DNA of 64,000 nt from Ulva prolifera (lineage: Eukaryota; Chlorophyta; Ulvophyceae; Ulvales; Ulvaceae): NCBI GenBank assembly GCA_023078555.1, contig CM041198.1:8851836-8915835 (forward strand), read 5' to 3'. The notes beneath the pieces were generated by a model. The model was given only the letters and a program-made list of their open reading frames with translations, was not told the origin of the DNA and did not search any database. Positions 1-11,650 of this stretch are shown here, in pieces. Position 1 is the first letter of the stretch, and every line of letters starts with the position of its first letter. A program made the position numbers and the translations under genes.

Positions 1-490
1 GCGGCATACAAGGTGCTCCACTCGCGTTTTGCCATGCTGGATTCGCAATCTGGGGTCGACCTGGACAACAGGCGGAGTGTCCGGTTCTTGTGTGAAGGTC
101 TGAAGTGCCGCCTGCTTCGTCGACCAGGTGTAGTACGCCTGGGACAGCTGCAGTAAGCCAGCTACCGATGCTGTCACATTTCAGCACGATTCCGATTCGT
201 GTACTGTGATTTGCAGGCTTGCGGCGGAAGTTGATGTCGTCACGCTGATTGCCCCTGTTGCGGCGGGGGTTTTAGCCAGTGTGACTGGAGGCATGCTCGT
301 CATACTCGTGAACAAGGCCGACAAGGCTGACCTGTTTCGTCTCGAGGACAAGTTGGAGCAGAAGCTCGACAAGATGGACCAGAAGATGGACAAAATGGAC
401 CAGAAGCTCGACAAGAATATGCAATACACGTATTTGGGGTTCATGGTGCTTGCGTTGCTAATGGTGTTCAAGGACAAGCTCCCTACATAG
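1..490 (+). CDS. 3' end of a small coiled-coil, C-terminally membrane-anchored protein
   Basis: The gene enters the window from the left. The last exon is clear at 217-490, after the acceptor TTTGCAG, and stops at 488-490. It encodes about 90 residues: a hydrophobic Ala/Val/Gly stretch, then a charged heptad coiled coil (KLDKMDQKMDKMDQKLDK), then a short membrane span (YLGFMVLALLMVF) and a Lys-ended tail. An upstream exon in frame 1 probably ends with GTGTGA at 90, which keeps phase and gives RRSVRFL joined to LAAEVD; GTGCCG at 105 is an alternative. The layout recalls DUF1640/CCDC90-type organelle membrane proteins, but similarity is only in general form. A TGTAA polyadenylation-like signal lies at 581-585, about 90 bases past the stop. 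Function unknown. Confidence 0.55.
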
Positions 491-1726
491 GCGTTGTGAT
501 GCGCTATGTACAGTGTTGAAAGGATAGCATTATGTTGTGTTGCTGGAAGCAAGTTGGTGCAGGGTCAGCGAGGCGTACATTGTAATCTAGTGCCATTTCT
601 TGAAGTGGCAAGACTTTGTATCGCCAGTTGACCTGCTTTTGTAACTCTTTTCATGCGCTCTTCTTGAACTATTCTTGATGTTGTGATGTGGCTGATGCCA
701 TTTCGCTGCAGCTGCACTGTACCTCGTTATCTCCAGTACTGCAGCGTTGAGGGCTGCAGCCGAGGTGGCACATTTGACACTGTTCAGAACACAATAGGTA
801 CATAAGGCAAGACGCCACAGTTTACCTACGGATTTCGACTCAGTATCCTAATCATCAGAGGTCGAGCTAATTGCGATGAGTGCTGCAGAAGACGAGCTCA
901 TGTGGATGAAGCAGTTGCTTCTCGACGAGGAGCTGGTCCCACGTAAGCTGCCTCTGTGGGGTGATAATAAGAGTGCCAACATTTTGGCACTCTTATATTA
1001 ATGTTAAGGTTAATGTTGTGTCCACGGACAGATCCAAGCACATTCATGTGCGGCACTTGCGTAGCAGCTGAGGTGCAGCCCTACCCCACTCACGTGAGCC
1101 ATGCGCATTGATCAACTGGCAGCGCGGATGTGGCTGGTTACTAGCAATACGACAATGCAGGTTGCTGTGACTGCATTCTGGGCTCGTTAAAAGGTCAAAT
1201 TTCCCGTCGCACGCATTGTGTGGCTGCCGCAGTCGGCGTGATGCGGCCACAAAGTTGCAGCCGCAGGGGGGGGGGCATACCCTATTCGACCCCGAAAGCC
1301 ATGGACAAAGCCCGCTTTGCATCTCCATATGATTCCAACCATCAAGATGCGAAAAACTACCATGACACAAAAAAAAAGTGCTGCAAGATGTCACCTGCTG
1401 GCTCCCATGCAGCCACCATGGCTCGCCGATCTCCCTGCAACTCATGCCGCTGCCCCTCCCAACCTGCTTCTACACGGCCGCTGACGCACATAAAAGGTCG
1501 GAATAACAAGACACCACCCCACAACACATTCTCCTACTGCAAAAATTCGGCCCGTGTAGAACGTCATATCCCCCCACTCCTACATCACCTCGCATAGGTC
1601 ACTTCCATGCCATGCATTGCAGGCCACATGTCACGCCACCCCTCCATGCGTGCATTGCATTGTCTGCCGCATCATCACGCACAAACCTGTGGGCTACGCT
1701 GCAGGATCATCCATTATCTGCAGGCA
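491..1726. other. Intergenic stretch, no host gene recognised
   Basis: Apart from the copia fossil at 853-1071 and the TGTAA signal at 581-585, no supported coding exon was found. A short inverted pair, AGAGTGCCAACATTTTGGCACTCT, at about 970-993 forms a small perfect hairpin inside the fossil region. The bases before 1727 are the 3' flank of the minus-strand gene. Confidence 0.4.
853..1071 (+). mobile_element. Ty1/copia retrotransposon fossil (RNase H end of pol)
   Basis: The plus strand shows the classic C-terminal copia RNase H signature: SSEVELIAMSAAEDELMWMKQ, then WGDNKSANILA, then DRSKHIHVRHLRS. These match the family landmarks (E-A-E-Y-like block, DN-SA block, KHI-R-H block). Only this short piece of pol was found; no LTRs, integrase or gag were recognised nearby. 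It is a broken remnant, probably old. Confidence 0.75.
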
Positions 1727-4700
1727 TCAGTCCATGATGTCCGGCCGGCAGAGCACCGTGCGGAACATCACGCCGGGGGCGCGCACGTACGCCCGCTCGC
1801 CGATGCTCGTGCACGTCTCCAGGTCCGCCTCGGCGCCCTGCTCCGCACACCACCCCGCCGCGCCGTTCTGCTCGCTCTTACACCGCGAGCCCTTCAGCGT
1901 CGCGCGGTCCGACACGCGTGCCCCGTAGCTCACGTTGAACCGCAGCCGGCTCCCGATGATGGCCACGTCTGTGCCGCTGCCACTCACCTCAACCCCTGTG
2001 TGTTGCGCCGGGCTGTTGGCCACCGTGAAGAAGTCGCACTCCTTGAACGACGCCCTGGCGCTGAAGCCGATGTACGCACCGCAGGCGAGATTGCTCATCA
2101 GGCTCGTGTCGTGGAGCTGCAGGTCCGTGCCGGGCCCCTCCGCGAGCGCGCCGGCGGTCATGCGCATGATCGCGGAGCGCGCCACCTCGGCGCGCGCGCC
2201 GCTGTGCGCCCACAGCCCCATGATCCACCACTGGTAGTCCGGGGGGGACCCCGCGTCGGTGATGGTGCAGTCGCGCAGCTCCAGGGTGGAACCCTGGCCC
2301 CGCACCTCGCAGCCGGTGACTGTCGCGTCGCTGACGACGCAGCGCGTGAGCGACGCGGCCGCGCCCGCCGCGACACACAGCGCCTGCCGGCAGCCCCGGA
2401 TGCCGGCAGACTCAATCGTGACGCGTGTGCCGGGGCCATGCGCGAAGATTGCGAGGCGGGTCTTGTGGAAGTCGCTGTTCTGGGAGATGGTGACGTGGGC
2501 GCCGGCGGCGGCGATGACAGAGCAGCCGGCGAGCGCGCACGCCTCAAGGCGCACGACGCAGCCCTCACCGAAGCAGATGATGGTGCCGTCTGCACCACAC
2601 TCCGGCCGTAATGCTGTGGCGATGCTGCGTGTGCATGTGGGCTGCCCCGACAAGGGCATGGCCCTATGCGCTTCAAGTATGAAACAGCTCGTGGTGGGAG
2701 GTGTCTGATCACGATCACAATGTTGTGGATTCCATTTTGGTGCTCTGCCGCGCAATCCCCGGTAGCCACGGGCTTTCATTGTCATTTTCAAGCATGGGCC
2801 GAAACGGCATGATCTGGCAGAGTCCCGTCAGCAGCAGGCCGGGGGGTGCACCGCGCATGCCGAGGCGGGAGCGCGCACCGCGGATCGTCATGTTGCGCAG
2901 CGTGACGTCGTTGCAAACTGGCCCAAACACGAGCCGCCCCGTCTCTGCGAGGTCCACGTAGCCCTCCCGCAGCAGCGTCCCCGCAGTCGCCACGCAGCAC
3001 GTCCCAGCATGCGCAGCGCGCTCATCTCGCGGCGCGAGCTCAAAAATGCGCCGCGCGTCGAAGGAGGGTGACTGGAAGTTGACCTGCTGCTCGCGGATCT
3101 CGAGGTCCCAGCCGGGGGGGAGCCCGGGGTCCGGCTGCGGCCCGGATTTGGAGCGGAGGAAGCCGCCGGAGCGCGCGCGGGGCATCTTGAAGTGGCGGCC
3201 CCGGAGGTCGCAGTCGCAGCCGCGCCAGTCCGCATCCAGCAGCTGCACGAGGTGCGGCAGATTCGACGGCTGGCCCTGCACTCAGCCGCACTTGCTGTGA
3301 GAGATGCACACACGGAGCACGCGTCGGCAGATAGGTGATGAAGTTGACAGACATGGGTCACTGGCAGATCCGCGCAGCGGAGGGCAGCAGGGGAGAGGGA
3401 TCGAAAATCGACCCCAAAAGCAGGCCTCACGCAGGGCCGGAATCCGTTCAACAACATGCCGCAAGGGCTGTGGGGTGCGCAGGCTCGGCGTGTGCTTCAC
3501 CGTCGCACACGGCGGACACGCGTATCCCGGTACAGCAAAGACGAGCACACCCGGTCCAAGAAGCTCGGCAGGCTCTTCTTACGCCCCACCATCCGCCTCG
3601 GGCTGTCATGGCGGCCACTTTCGTTGCTCTGCTGCGACCCCGTGTCTGCGCCCACCCCTGCGGAAGACCCTAGGTCCGCGGCTGCAGGGGGCCCCCGCCC
3701 GGCAAACCCGCCGCCCGCGTCCAGCTCGCCGACGTTCGACTCGAACGGCGACGCGGACGCCCCCTGACATCGCGGCTCCGCCGCCTCAGCCGCAGCCTGC
3801 GGTCCTGCCGCATGCATCGGGCCGCTGCCGGCCAAGCTTGTGTTGCAGCTCAATATCTGGTCGGCCGCCATGCTGCTGTCGGTGGTCCCGCCGGGGGGCG
3901 GCGGCGGCCGTGCGTCGCCGCAGGTGCTCATCGCAGAACCCTGGCTGCCCGCGGTGATCCCTGGCGACACGGATACGCAGTGGCGCAGGCCCGACGACTC
4001 ACGGTGGATGTCGGCGGGGACCCCCGGCTTCAGGCCGGTTGTGACCCCCGGCGCAGGCGCCGGCTCAGGGGAGGGGAACGTGTACACGTTGCGCATGAGC
4101 TGAGACTCGTCCGGCTGCGGCGGGTGCTGTGAACGCATCCGGGTCGAACAGGCCGGGGAGTATGTTGCCGGGGAGGAGGCGGAGGTCGGCTCTGGCAGGC
4201 GGAACACGGATCCCGGCGCCGACGGCGGCGGCGGCGTGCGGTCCCATGCCGGCACGACCGAGACGGAGTCGGCGGCCGGTGCCATCGGCGAGGAGGCGCC
4301 CCCGGCCGCGGCGGAGCCGGTGAGTGTGTAGAGCTCGCTGCTGAGCGCATGGGTGACTTCTGCGAGTGAGGGGCGGGTCAAGGGCTGGCGGTCGAGCATG
4401 CGTGAACGGAGCTCATCGGTGCGCGGCGGCGCGTTTGCCGTCAGGTTTGTGCGGGTGATGCTCTGCGTCAGCGCGCGCGTGTTGCCGCCCCACGGCACCT
4501 TCCGGCTGACTGCCTCCAGCTCGGATGCCGTCGGCGGGTGCCTCCCGGCCACCAGGAAGTGCAGGAGGGCTCCGAGGGAGTAGACCGTGGTCGCGTCGGC
4601 ATCTGCGGCCGCCCCGGCGCCGGAAGCGAGTGCCTCCGGCGCCACGTACCGCTCTGAATGCGGCGACTGCGCAACGGGGGCATGGTCGGGAGGCGCGGAG

Positions 4701-7096
4701 TCACGCACAGCACGCGCCACGGCGGCCGGCACGCAGCTCCGGGACAGCAGCCGGAAGTCGGAGACCTGGATGCGGCGGTCGGGGCGCACGAGCAGGCGGT
4801 CCGGGGTGAGCGCGCCCAGCGCGGGGGCCACGGTGTCACTCCATGATGCCGCATTCGCCACGGAGTGCGCCTCGGCCACATCGAGCACGACGTTGAGTGC
4901 CTGCTCCGCCGGGCGGCCAGAGCGGACCGCGGCGATGACATCCTCCACCGTCAGCGGCGCGGCTGCATTCACCGCACTCGCCGGTTGCCCCTGGAACGGC
5001 TCCCGCTCATACGCGACGGAGACGCGGTCCGGGCCCCACACGACGGCACGCATGCAGACGTGCAGCGGAGACAGCGCCGCCGCGAGGTTCGTGGCGACGA
5101 GGGCGTGGCTGATGCTCGCGTGCTGCGCGGGGTTCAACCCCCCAAGGTGCAGCAGCAGCACAGCGACCGGCTCGCCGCGCAGCGTGCCGTGGTGGAACAC
5201 GCCGTCTGTGCGCGCGCTGAGCGGCACCGGGAACTGCGCCTCCTCGACCGCGAGCTCCTCCGTCCGGGCCTCCGGCGGCAGCATGCGTACACGGTGCGCC
5301 TGCGCGACACGCAGCAGGCAGTGGCTGAGGCGGTACTGCTCGCCGGCGGGCAGCGGAGCGCGGCACACAGCGCACGCGCCGCGCTCGAGGGTCGCGTCCG
5401 CTGCGCACTTGCTCATGCAGCAGCCGCATGCATGCAGCTGGACGGCGTGGCTGGCCGACCCGCCGCCGATCGGTGGGGCAGCCGCGTACGGCAGTCCGGT
5501 GATCGGGCAGGCCGGTAGCCGTGAGGCTCCGGAGGCGAGGCGCGTGAGGAGGCGGTCAGCTACAGCGGCCGCCCCGGCGCGGGACGTCGCCCACACCCCG
5601 GGGTCGTGGCTGCTCGCACGGGCCTCGCAGATCTCCTGCATCGGCGGGTCTGTGTCATGCACAAGCGATTGTGGAGGTGTGACCCGCAGAACACACAGCA
5701 TGTGCGAGCAGTTGAGTGGGAGGGGGGGGGGGGGGGGGGGGGGGTGCAGCAGTGAGGCTCTGAAGTGGGGGATCAGGCGGCCGGGGATCTCACCTGCAAG
5801 ACGACCGGTATAGCGGATGCCAGGCCGGCTGATTCGACACCTCTCTCATCAGCCATGGCCACAATGATCTCTTTCACCTGATCACGGATCGGCCGCAGAG
5901 TGTCCTTAGCAGACACGAGTGCGAGATGGAAGTTGGCATCGAGGTGATCGAGAGCTGCCCGTATCGCAGGGGCAACGAAATCGCTCACGTGTGGAAGGAC
6001 ACGGCCGTTTGCCTTGTCTACAGCTGCGATGGCCTCGTCGTCGAGGGGCAGCATGGACGAGATGAGGTCGTTCAGGCGCTGTTGAATTTCGGAGGAATTG
6101 CACCCCTGGCAAGCTGCTCGCATGACAGCTTCCAGCGCATGCAAGGCTGCCTTCTCATGCTTCTTGCCTGGCGAAGGCCTGGTTTCTTGCAGCCTAGTGG
6201 GGAACAGCGTCTGATGGACGGTCTCCATCAGATCGCTCGCTTTGCTTGCGTCAGTCATGGCTGTCGCCAAGACGGTGAAAAGGATGTGACTGCGCGACAA
6301 GGCCGCTCTAAACAGCACCTGTAGACATGAACACGCATTAGATTCAAGACAGGTTGCGTGTGGAGGGCGGTCACTGCCGTGAAATGACTCAGAAGGTTGG
6401 TACATGATGGGCAAACATATGATGAGCAGCTTGCCCCAAATGGCCCCGACCACGATTGTCAAGCCTGAGCGCGGCCCAGCATGCTGCAAGCATAACTGGC
6501 CAACGCTGTGCAGGGGTGTGGCCCAATACGTACCGTCAAACTTCCAAGCTGCATATGATCTTGTGCAGGTCGCGATGGAAGCTTTCTAAGCTGATTCTGA
6601 GCCCCCCTAAAGGTCTGCAGAATGTGCCACACGATGGGCCCAGCGCGTATCGGCGCATCCGCATCCCGAATACACAGCAGGGCAGAGCGAGCCTGATTCA
6701 GATACCTGAACAGCGCACCACTAGGTTTGAGAGTGAGGGAAAGACAGTTTGGTGTGCGACAGACGACACACCCCAGCGCCCGACCATTCCTTTCCTGTCG
6801 CGCATCCACCATCCCATGTCAGCGCGTGACAGGAAAGGATCGCAAGCACGGCCATGCGGGGCCCATGATCAGGTAGTAGCAGATAGTCTGTTATCACCGC
6901 ATTGAAGCTCACGTCACCCGCCGCGATCTCGCGGTGCTCCTTGTGTGTACACGGCGAGTGCGCACATCAAAGCGACCAGCAATTCGTACCTAAGCGCATT
7001 CAAAGCTCCAGGCTGTCGCGACTTGAAGCCTTCCCATACTTCTCGAGCCTCCTGCGCGGCCTCATGAATATCCGCTTGCATCGCAGCAGACGTCAT
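1727..7096 (-). CDS. U-box/RING-like + pseudokinase + parallel beta-helix protein, about 1,396 aa
   Basis: Six exons read in consistent phase: 7096-6990, 6720-6534, 6318-5794, 5635-3551, 3275-2852, 2589-1727. All donors are GT (GTACGA, GTACGT, GTGAGA, GTGTGC, GTGCAC) and all acceptors AG. Residues 1-300 are mainly helical. About 316-368 carries a U-box/RING-like module (CPITG, then CGCC, then CAVCRAPL). About 415-705 is a kinase fold with YVAPEAL but with DFG replaced by DFR (VSDFRLLSR) and no HRD, so a pseudokinase. A Pro/Ser-rich linker follows. About 1000-1396 holds Gly/Ala/Cys-rich strands repeating every 22-25 residues (GTRVTIESAGIRGC, STLELRDCTI), the pattern of PbH1 right-handed beta-helices. 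The kinase part and the beta-helix each have their own downstream stop if not spliced, so the join at 3551/3275 is the key inference. Likely an intracellular scaffold or ubiquitin-linked regulator; no family name recognised. Confidence 0.72.
5722..5744 (+). repeat. 23-base poly-G tract (poly-C in the transcript) inside an intron
   Basis: An unbroken run of 23 G lies in the intron 5636-5793 of the minus-strand U-box/pseudokinase gene, so the pre-mRNA carries poly-C about 87 bases before the acceptor. It could serve as a pyrimidine tract or form a quadruplex in DNA. Confidence 0.9.
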
Positions 7097-9140
7097 CTGC
7101 TTGTTAGAGGGCTAACAAAGCGCAAAGAGAATCAACTATTCGCGAGAAATCATGAACTCGTTGCTTGTATCGACAGGGAGATCCTGTTCGTGGACAGCGC
7201 ATTACTTCCGGTGCAGGCTGTTGGTGTGAAGAGCTTGACGATGGTAACCACCAAGTGCAGATCGACGCAATGACTGCCATGTCAGCAGGTGTGTTCCATA
7301 TGGATATAGTATATACTCTGTGATGATGATGCGTGACCGATGCTCCTGGCATACTGCTGCAAGCACCTGACAGCCTCCCGCCTTGGTCGCCTTGACTGTG
7401 AGCTGCGCGCCACGGCTCACGCGCTCCCACCCCCACACTGACCAACATCACAGTCGTTCTGCAGCAAATGCATGGCGTGCATACACCACGTCCTGGGTAC
7501 TTTACATACACGTCACAGTAATTAATATATATAAAGGGACGATCTCAAGGTGTCCAGTCGCACTTATGTGTTCATGAAGATTGTCCATATGGACAAACAT
7601 GCATGTTTGTCGACAGACGTCTCGCCACCGTCGCGGAGCACCTACTTCTTTGCCAGCACGTCGACGCGTCGCCAGCTCTTCGGCGCCTGAAGTAGATTTT
7701 TTGCAAAGGGTCCCCCGGTTTGCGATAGCTGCTAAAGCCTCATCCTGCCGAAGTGGCCAACGCTGTCCCGCGGCCGCCGTGCACGTGAGTGGACCCCTCA
7801 AGCGTGCGCCGTGTGGACACGGTCACTCGTCACAATGCCATGTACACTACACACACATCGGCGGGCCTTCAACCCCAATCGTGTAACTCGCCTTTAGCAT
7901 GTGCATGTGCGTGGCCTGCATGCCAGCGCCGCATCAATTCTACAGGCCTGTCCTCACTGTGGCAATCACCCGCAGGCACTCACCCGCAGGCACATGGCAT
8001 CTGAGCAAGGGGACAACCGTGACCTCCTGCCGTAGCACCAGCCACCTGTTACCAGTGTGACGAGGCCAAAGCCAGAGACGCAGGTAGCACCACCACATGT
8101 ACACTGGTGGCCACCGCAGCTCGAGCTTCCCAAATAACGTGTCGATTCACACAAGCTCAGGCTATAGTGTGTTAAAAGGATAAATGTGGCGAGGCGGGCA
8201 GCACCACGAAAGAAGCAGCTGGCAGGCCGATCAATTACAAATCTCAGGCTGTTGTGTGGCACAACACCATCGCGTAAATTTAGATATCTAAACAACAACA
8301 CATTTCCACTTAATCCGCAGGGCGCAAATAGGGGCACCACACAAGCAGGTAACGTGGGTCCCACATGCAAGACAGGCCAGCACCCCTGTACTGCCTCATG
8401 ATCACACCTCGGGCCCAGCTGCAAGACCCCACACCAACCCCGCCCATGTGCGCCAACCGGCCGTGACGCCCACCACCATCCGGAGGGCCATACGCAATGG
8501 AGCACCATATTTCCAGTGTGCCTCACAGTAGCAGGTGTCAGCTGATCTAGATAACGAGGTCTACACAAGCACGTGGCCCAGGCGCCCAGCATGACCGCAG
8601 GCACCTGCCACGGAGGGGAGCAGCGTGTCGTCTTGACCTTGCTCTTGGTCCCTGTGATCGCTGCTGCCGCTGACGCACACCGAGAACAAGTCAAACTTGC
8701 CAGCGCCGCGGGGCCTGCAGCTAGGTGGAAAGCTTCGCACCTGCGCGGGAACGGTTCTCTGCTGGCCCACAACAAATGCGCTAGCTCACATACATGTCCC
8801 CAGGACTCCACTTCTTCGACCGGTGCTCGACTCCGTCGCTGGAGTTCTGGTCACGTTCGATGGTCGGCAGCGTGGCGCTGCAGGTTCGTGATTGATCATT
8901 ATCGTGAGTCATCGATTCGTGACGCGTGCTGGGATGCGCACCGCGGCCGCCGGTGCACCGGTAGTATTTGTGGCCCAGGTGGCGCACAGCAGGTGTGAAT
9001 TGCGGCAGTGGAGTCATCAGCGTCATCAGAACTGTCACACAACACGACGTTGTGGATTCCATGGCCAGTGCCGCGTTTGCGTTCAGTGTCGGCATGGTAT
9101 TCGTATGTCCGCGCCGGCCGGCCGCAGATGGCAGAGCTAC

Positions 9141-9219
9141 AATCACAGCGGTGACCATGTTTCAGTGTTTGTTTTCTCCCGTTCACTCTTTTGTAAACGT
9201 AATCACAGCGGTGACCATG
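9141..9219 (+). mobile_element. Tiny insertion (41 bases) with 19-base target duplication
   Basis: The 19-base sequence AATCACAGCGGTGACCATG occurs perfectly at 9141-9159 and 9201-9219. Between them lies a 41-base insert containing the core TTCTCCCGTTCACTCTTTTG followed by TAAAC. The same core occurs inside a different perfect duplication at 57111-57178. This is what two retroposed, heavily 5'-truncated copies of one SINE or LINE tail would look like. Confidence 0.6.
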
Positions 9220-10281
9220 CGTATGCATACACACCGCGAGCTGATGTGCGCGTCGACTCCTGCGCTGCAGAAGAGTAGACGGGTGCAGACAAACACAGAC
9301 ACAGAATCTCTTCCGACTCATCGTTCACGCACACACAACCAGCATGCACACACACGCCCTAGTCCGGCAGCATCGGGTCCGCATGCCCTGAATCGAGATT
9401 CTGCGGGCTGCAGGTCTAAGATCCTGCGTGCATGGCTGCCCGGCCCCAAAAATCGAGAGGAATCAAACTAGATCTCGGGCCAAAGTATACACATATGGCA
9501 GACTCCCGGATCAGCATCACGATCTATACTACACTTTGCAACCATCAGCATCGACGCAAGGAGCAGCCAACAAGCGCACGAACGCACCAAAGCCACCAAT
9601 CACAGCGATGGGAAAGAGTGCACTCTCGCATGTTGTTGCTGGTGGGCGCGGGTGGTGTTGGTGGACGGCGCGGTGCCACCGCGGCGGCGGCCTCGGCGGC
9701 GCGCGCTCGACGTGGAGTGCCGGCTGTGCACCTTGGCATGCCTTGCCTGGTACCACGTGGTATTATAATAAGGTGGGTCTACTCTTCGTGGTGTGCGTGT
9801 GGATCCTCTGGTGCGCATGCTACCTGACTTTGCAACTTTGTCCTTGTAATTATTATAACGCATGCTCCCACCGGGACATGCACATGTCTTCCGCCCCAAA
9901 CGGCCGCACACTCTCAAGAATGTGGAACGCATGAGCAGCAAGGGCAGCCCAACACCAGAGTTCCAGGAATTCCTTTAGTTTAGACCGCGTTTTTTTTTTT
10001 ACATTCCGTATCCATGTCGTATTTTTATTCAACGTTTGATCTCACCGTGATCTCATAACATGCACGTTTGTTTCGGACTTGACGTTTTTCGAGAGCTCCG
10101 CACTCCCCTAGCCACAAGGCATTGGCAGACCTTGTGATGGTACCATCCCTGGACCTTAAGTGATGACATAGCATCATCGCCCAATCAATTTGCTTGACTA
10201 TCAGCATCAGAACAGCCTCATCTCAGCTGAGGCTCTATCTATTGCGTGCCTGATTGTAGACAACACAGCTCATTGCACTGC

Positions 10282-10353
10282 GCATGTGGGCCTGCTGTGG
10301 GCCGGCTTGGCGCCTCCGCATGTGGGCCTGCTGTGGGCCGGCCGGCGCCTCGC
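10282..10353 (+). repeat. 36-base tandem repeat, two copies
   Basis: The unit begins GCATGTGGGCCTGCTGTGGG and recurs exactly 36 bases later with one small difference (CTTGG versus CCGG). It is outside any recognised gene. Confidence 0.85.
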
Positions 10354-11420
10354 CATTGCTACAGCGTGCACAGCGACTTTTTACAGTCACCCGGCTCGAA
10401 GCCAATGTTTCATACATGTATCATGTCCTGCCTTACTTCGTGTGGAAATGTTTGCATGCTACTCGGCCTGCAATGGGACGTGGCTAGCTGCACGGCATGC
10501 CGCGGAGGGCAACAATTCTGCAACACCTGAGAATGCATGCCAACCTGAGGTGCCATTACCGTGGTGTGCGGCCTCTCCTCGGCAGAACACAGCTGCAGCA
10601 CCTCCACATTGTGAAACCCCCATTATCATAAAAATTTTACAAATACAAAAATTATATAAAACAACTTATTCAGGCCAGCAAGCGGGGTGACCTGAAGCAC
10701 CTGCTGCAGCACACGATTGTGTGGAGTGACAGCGATAGCTTACGTTGGTGGCGCTCTTCCTATTCCTGTCGTGCATGCGGATCCGCGGTGCTGTCTGCCT
10801 CTGCGCCTTTGCAATGTCCTGTTGGAGTAACACACCATCGCGGAGCCACGGGCAGGCTTGCCATGCATGTGCAGCCACATATGTCACCCACACTTCATTC
10901 CACAGCGGGGTGTGAGCAGGTGCCCTTGGCAATGGCATCACCAGGTTGCTCATCACGGATGGCAGGGAGGCAGGTGTCCACATGTGCGCTGCCAGCTTCA
11001 GAGGCAAGCACCGTCCATGTGGGACTCCCGGTTCGGAACCAGGTGACTCAAGTGACAGTGACAGAAACAGATGCGAACATCACCAAGTCCCCGTTGCGAC
11101 AAATGGTCTGGATCCGGAAGTATTGGGGCATCTGAGGGTGCATCTGTGCAGTTTTGCACAGATTGTGCAAGCCAACCCCGAAAGCTGCGTATGGGTGAGA
11201 GACACTTTCAGTAAGAGGCATTTTTGGCGCAGTCAATGAGCAGCAGGTGTGGTTTACATCAGTTCAGAGCCCCCTCATCTACATGGTGCACAAGGAGCTT
11301 CACATTGGATACATGCACGGAATCACTAAATAGCGCAGACTGTTCGTGCAAAGAGCACTCTACCCCAGCACCTGGAATTCTGCGCTCACAGTGCCACAGT
11401 CCAGGAACTTGCAGAACAGT

Positions 11421-11449
11421 ACGGCTCAGTAAATTTAGATTTACTTTAC
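11421..11449 (-). repeat. Dispersed 29-base repeat, copy 1
   Basis: On the plus strand the block starts ACGGCTCAGTAAATTTAGAT and ends TTACTTTAC. A second copy at 46027-46055 matches at 27 of 29 positions. This copy lies about 200 bases past the stop of the minus-strand ankyrin/WW gene, in its probable 3' UTR, near TTACA (TGTAA on the minus strand). Confidence 0.6.
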
Positions 11450-11650
11450 TTTACAGTGCAAGGCGATCATGTGAAACGTTACATCATCCTGCCATATTAA
11501 CGCATGCAAAATGGTGTCGAGAGGAAAATCATAAAACAGACAGAGCATCATCCGGCCGGACGAGCTGTATCAAGACAGACTCATATGTTGCAAAGTTGCT
11601 GAACGGCAAGCATCGAATTATTTGTCGACCCTTTAGCACACAGCAGGTCA

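Larger units (their letters stand above)
7097..11650. other. 4.5-kb gene-poor stretch
   Basis: No recognised protein or RNA gene. A charged reading frame on the minus strand at about 7780-7600 (QRWPLRQDEALAAIA) might be an extra 5' exon of the gene ending at 7096, but no splice pair was found. A long minus-strand frame at 7966-8811 is Cys/Trp/Arg-rich and looks like chance. The stretch contains the tiny duplicated-target insertion at 9141-9219, an A/T-rich patch near 9980-10030, a 36-base tandem repeat at 10282-10353 and a dispersed 29-base repeat at 11421-11449. Confidence 0.4.

Noticed and set aside
1607-2611. 334-codon plus-strand frame opposite the beta-helix exons
   Set aside because: Arg/Ala/His-rich shadow of the real minus-strand coding sequence.
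4587-5813. 408-codon plus-strand frame
   Set aside because: Lies opposite the U-box/pseudokinase exon, whose motifs and splice phases are convincing; composition is that of an antisense shadow.
7966-8811. 281-codon minus-strand open frame
   Set aside because: Cys/Trp/Arg-rich mixture without helices, domain motifs or splice context; opposite frames are equally open; fits GC-driven chance.
2714-9060. Shared 14-mer GTTGTGGATTCCAT near 2714 and 9047
   Set aside because: Too short, no extended similarity or flanking duplication; could be chance.
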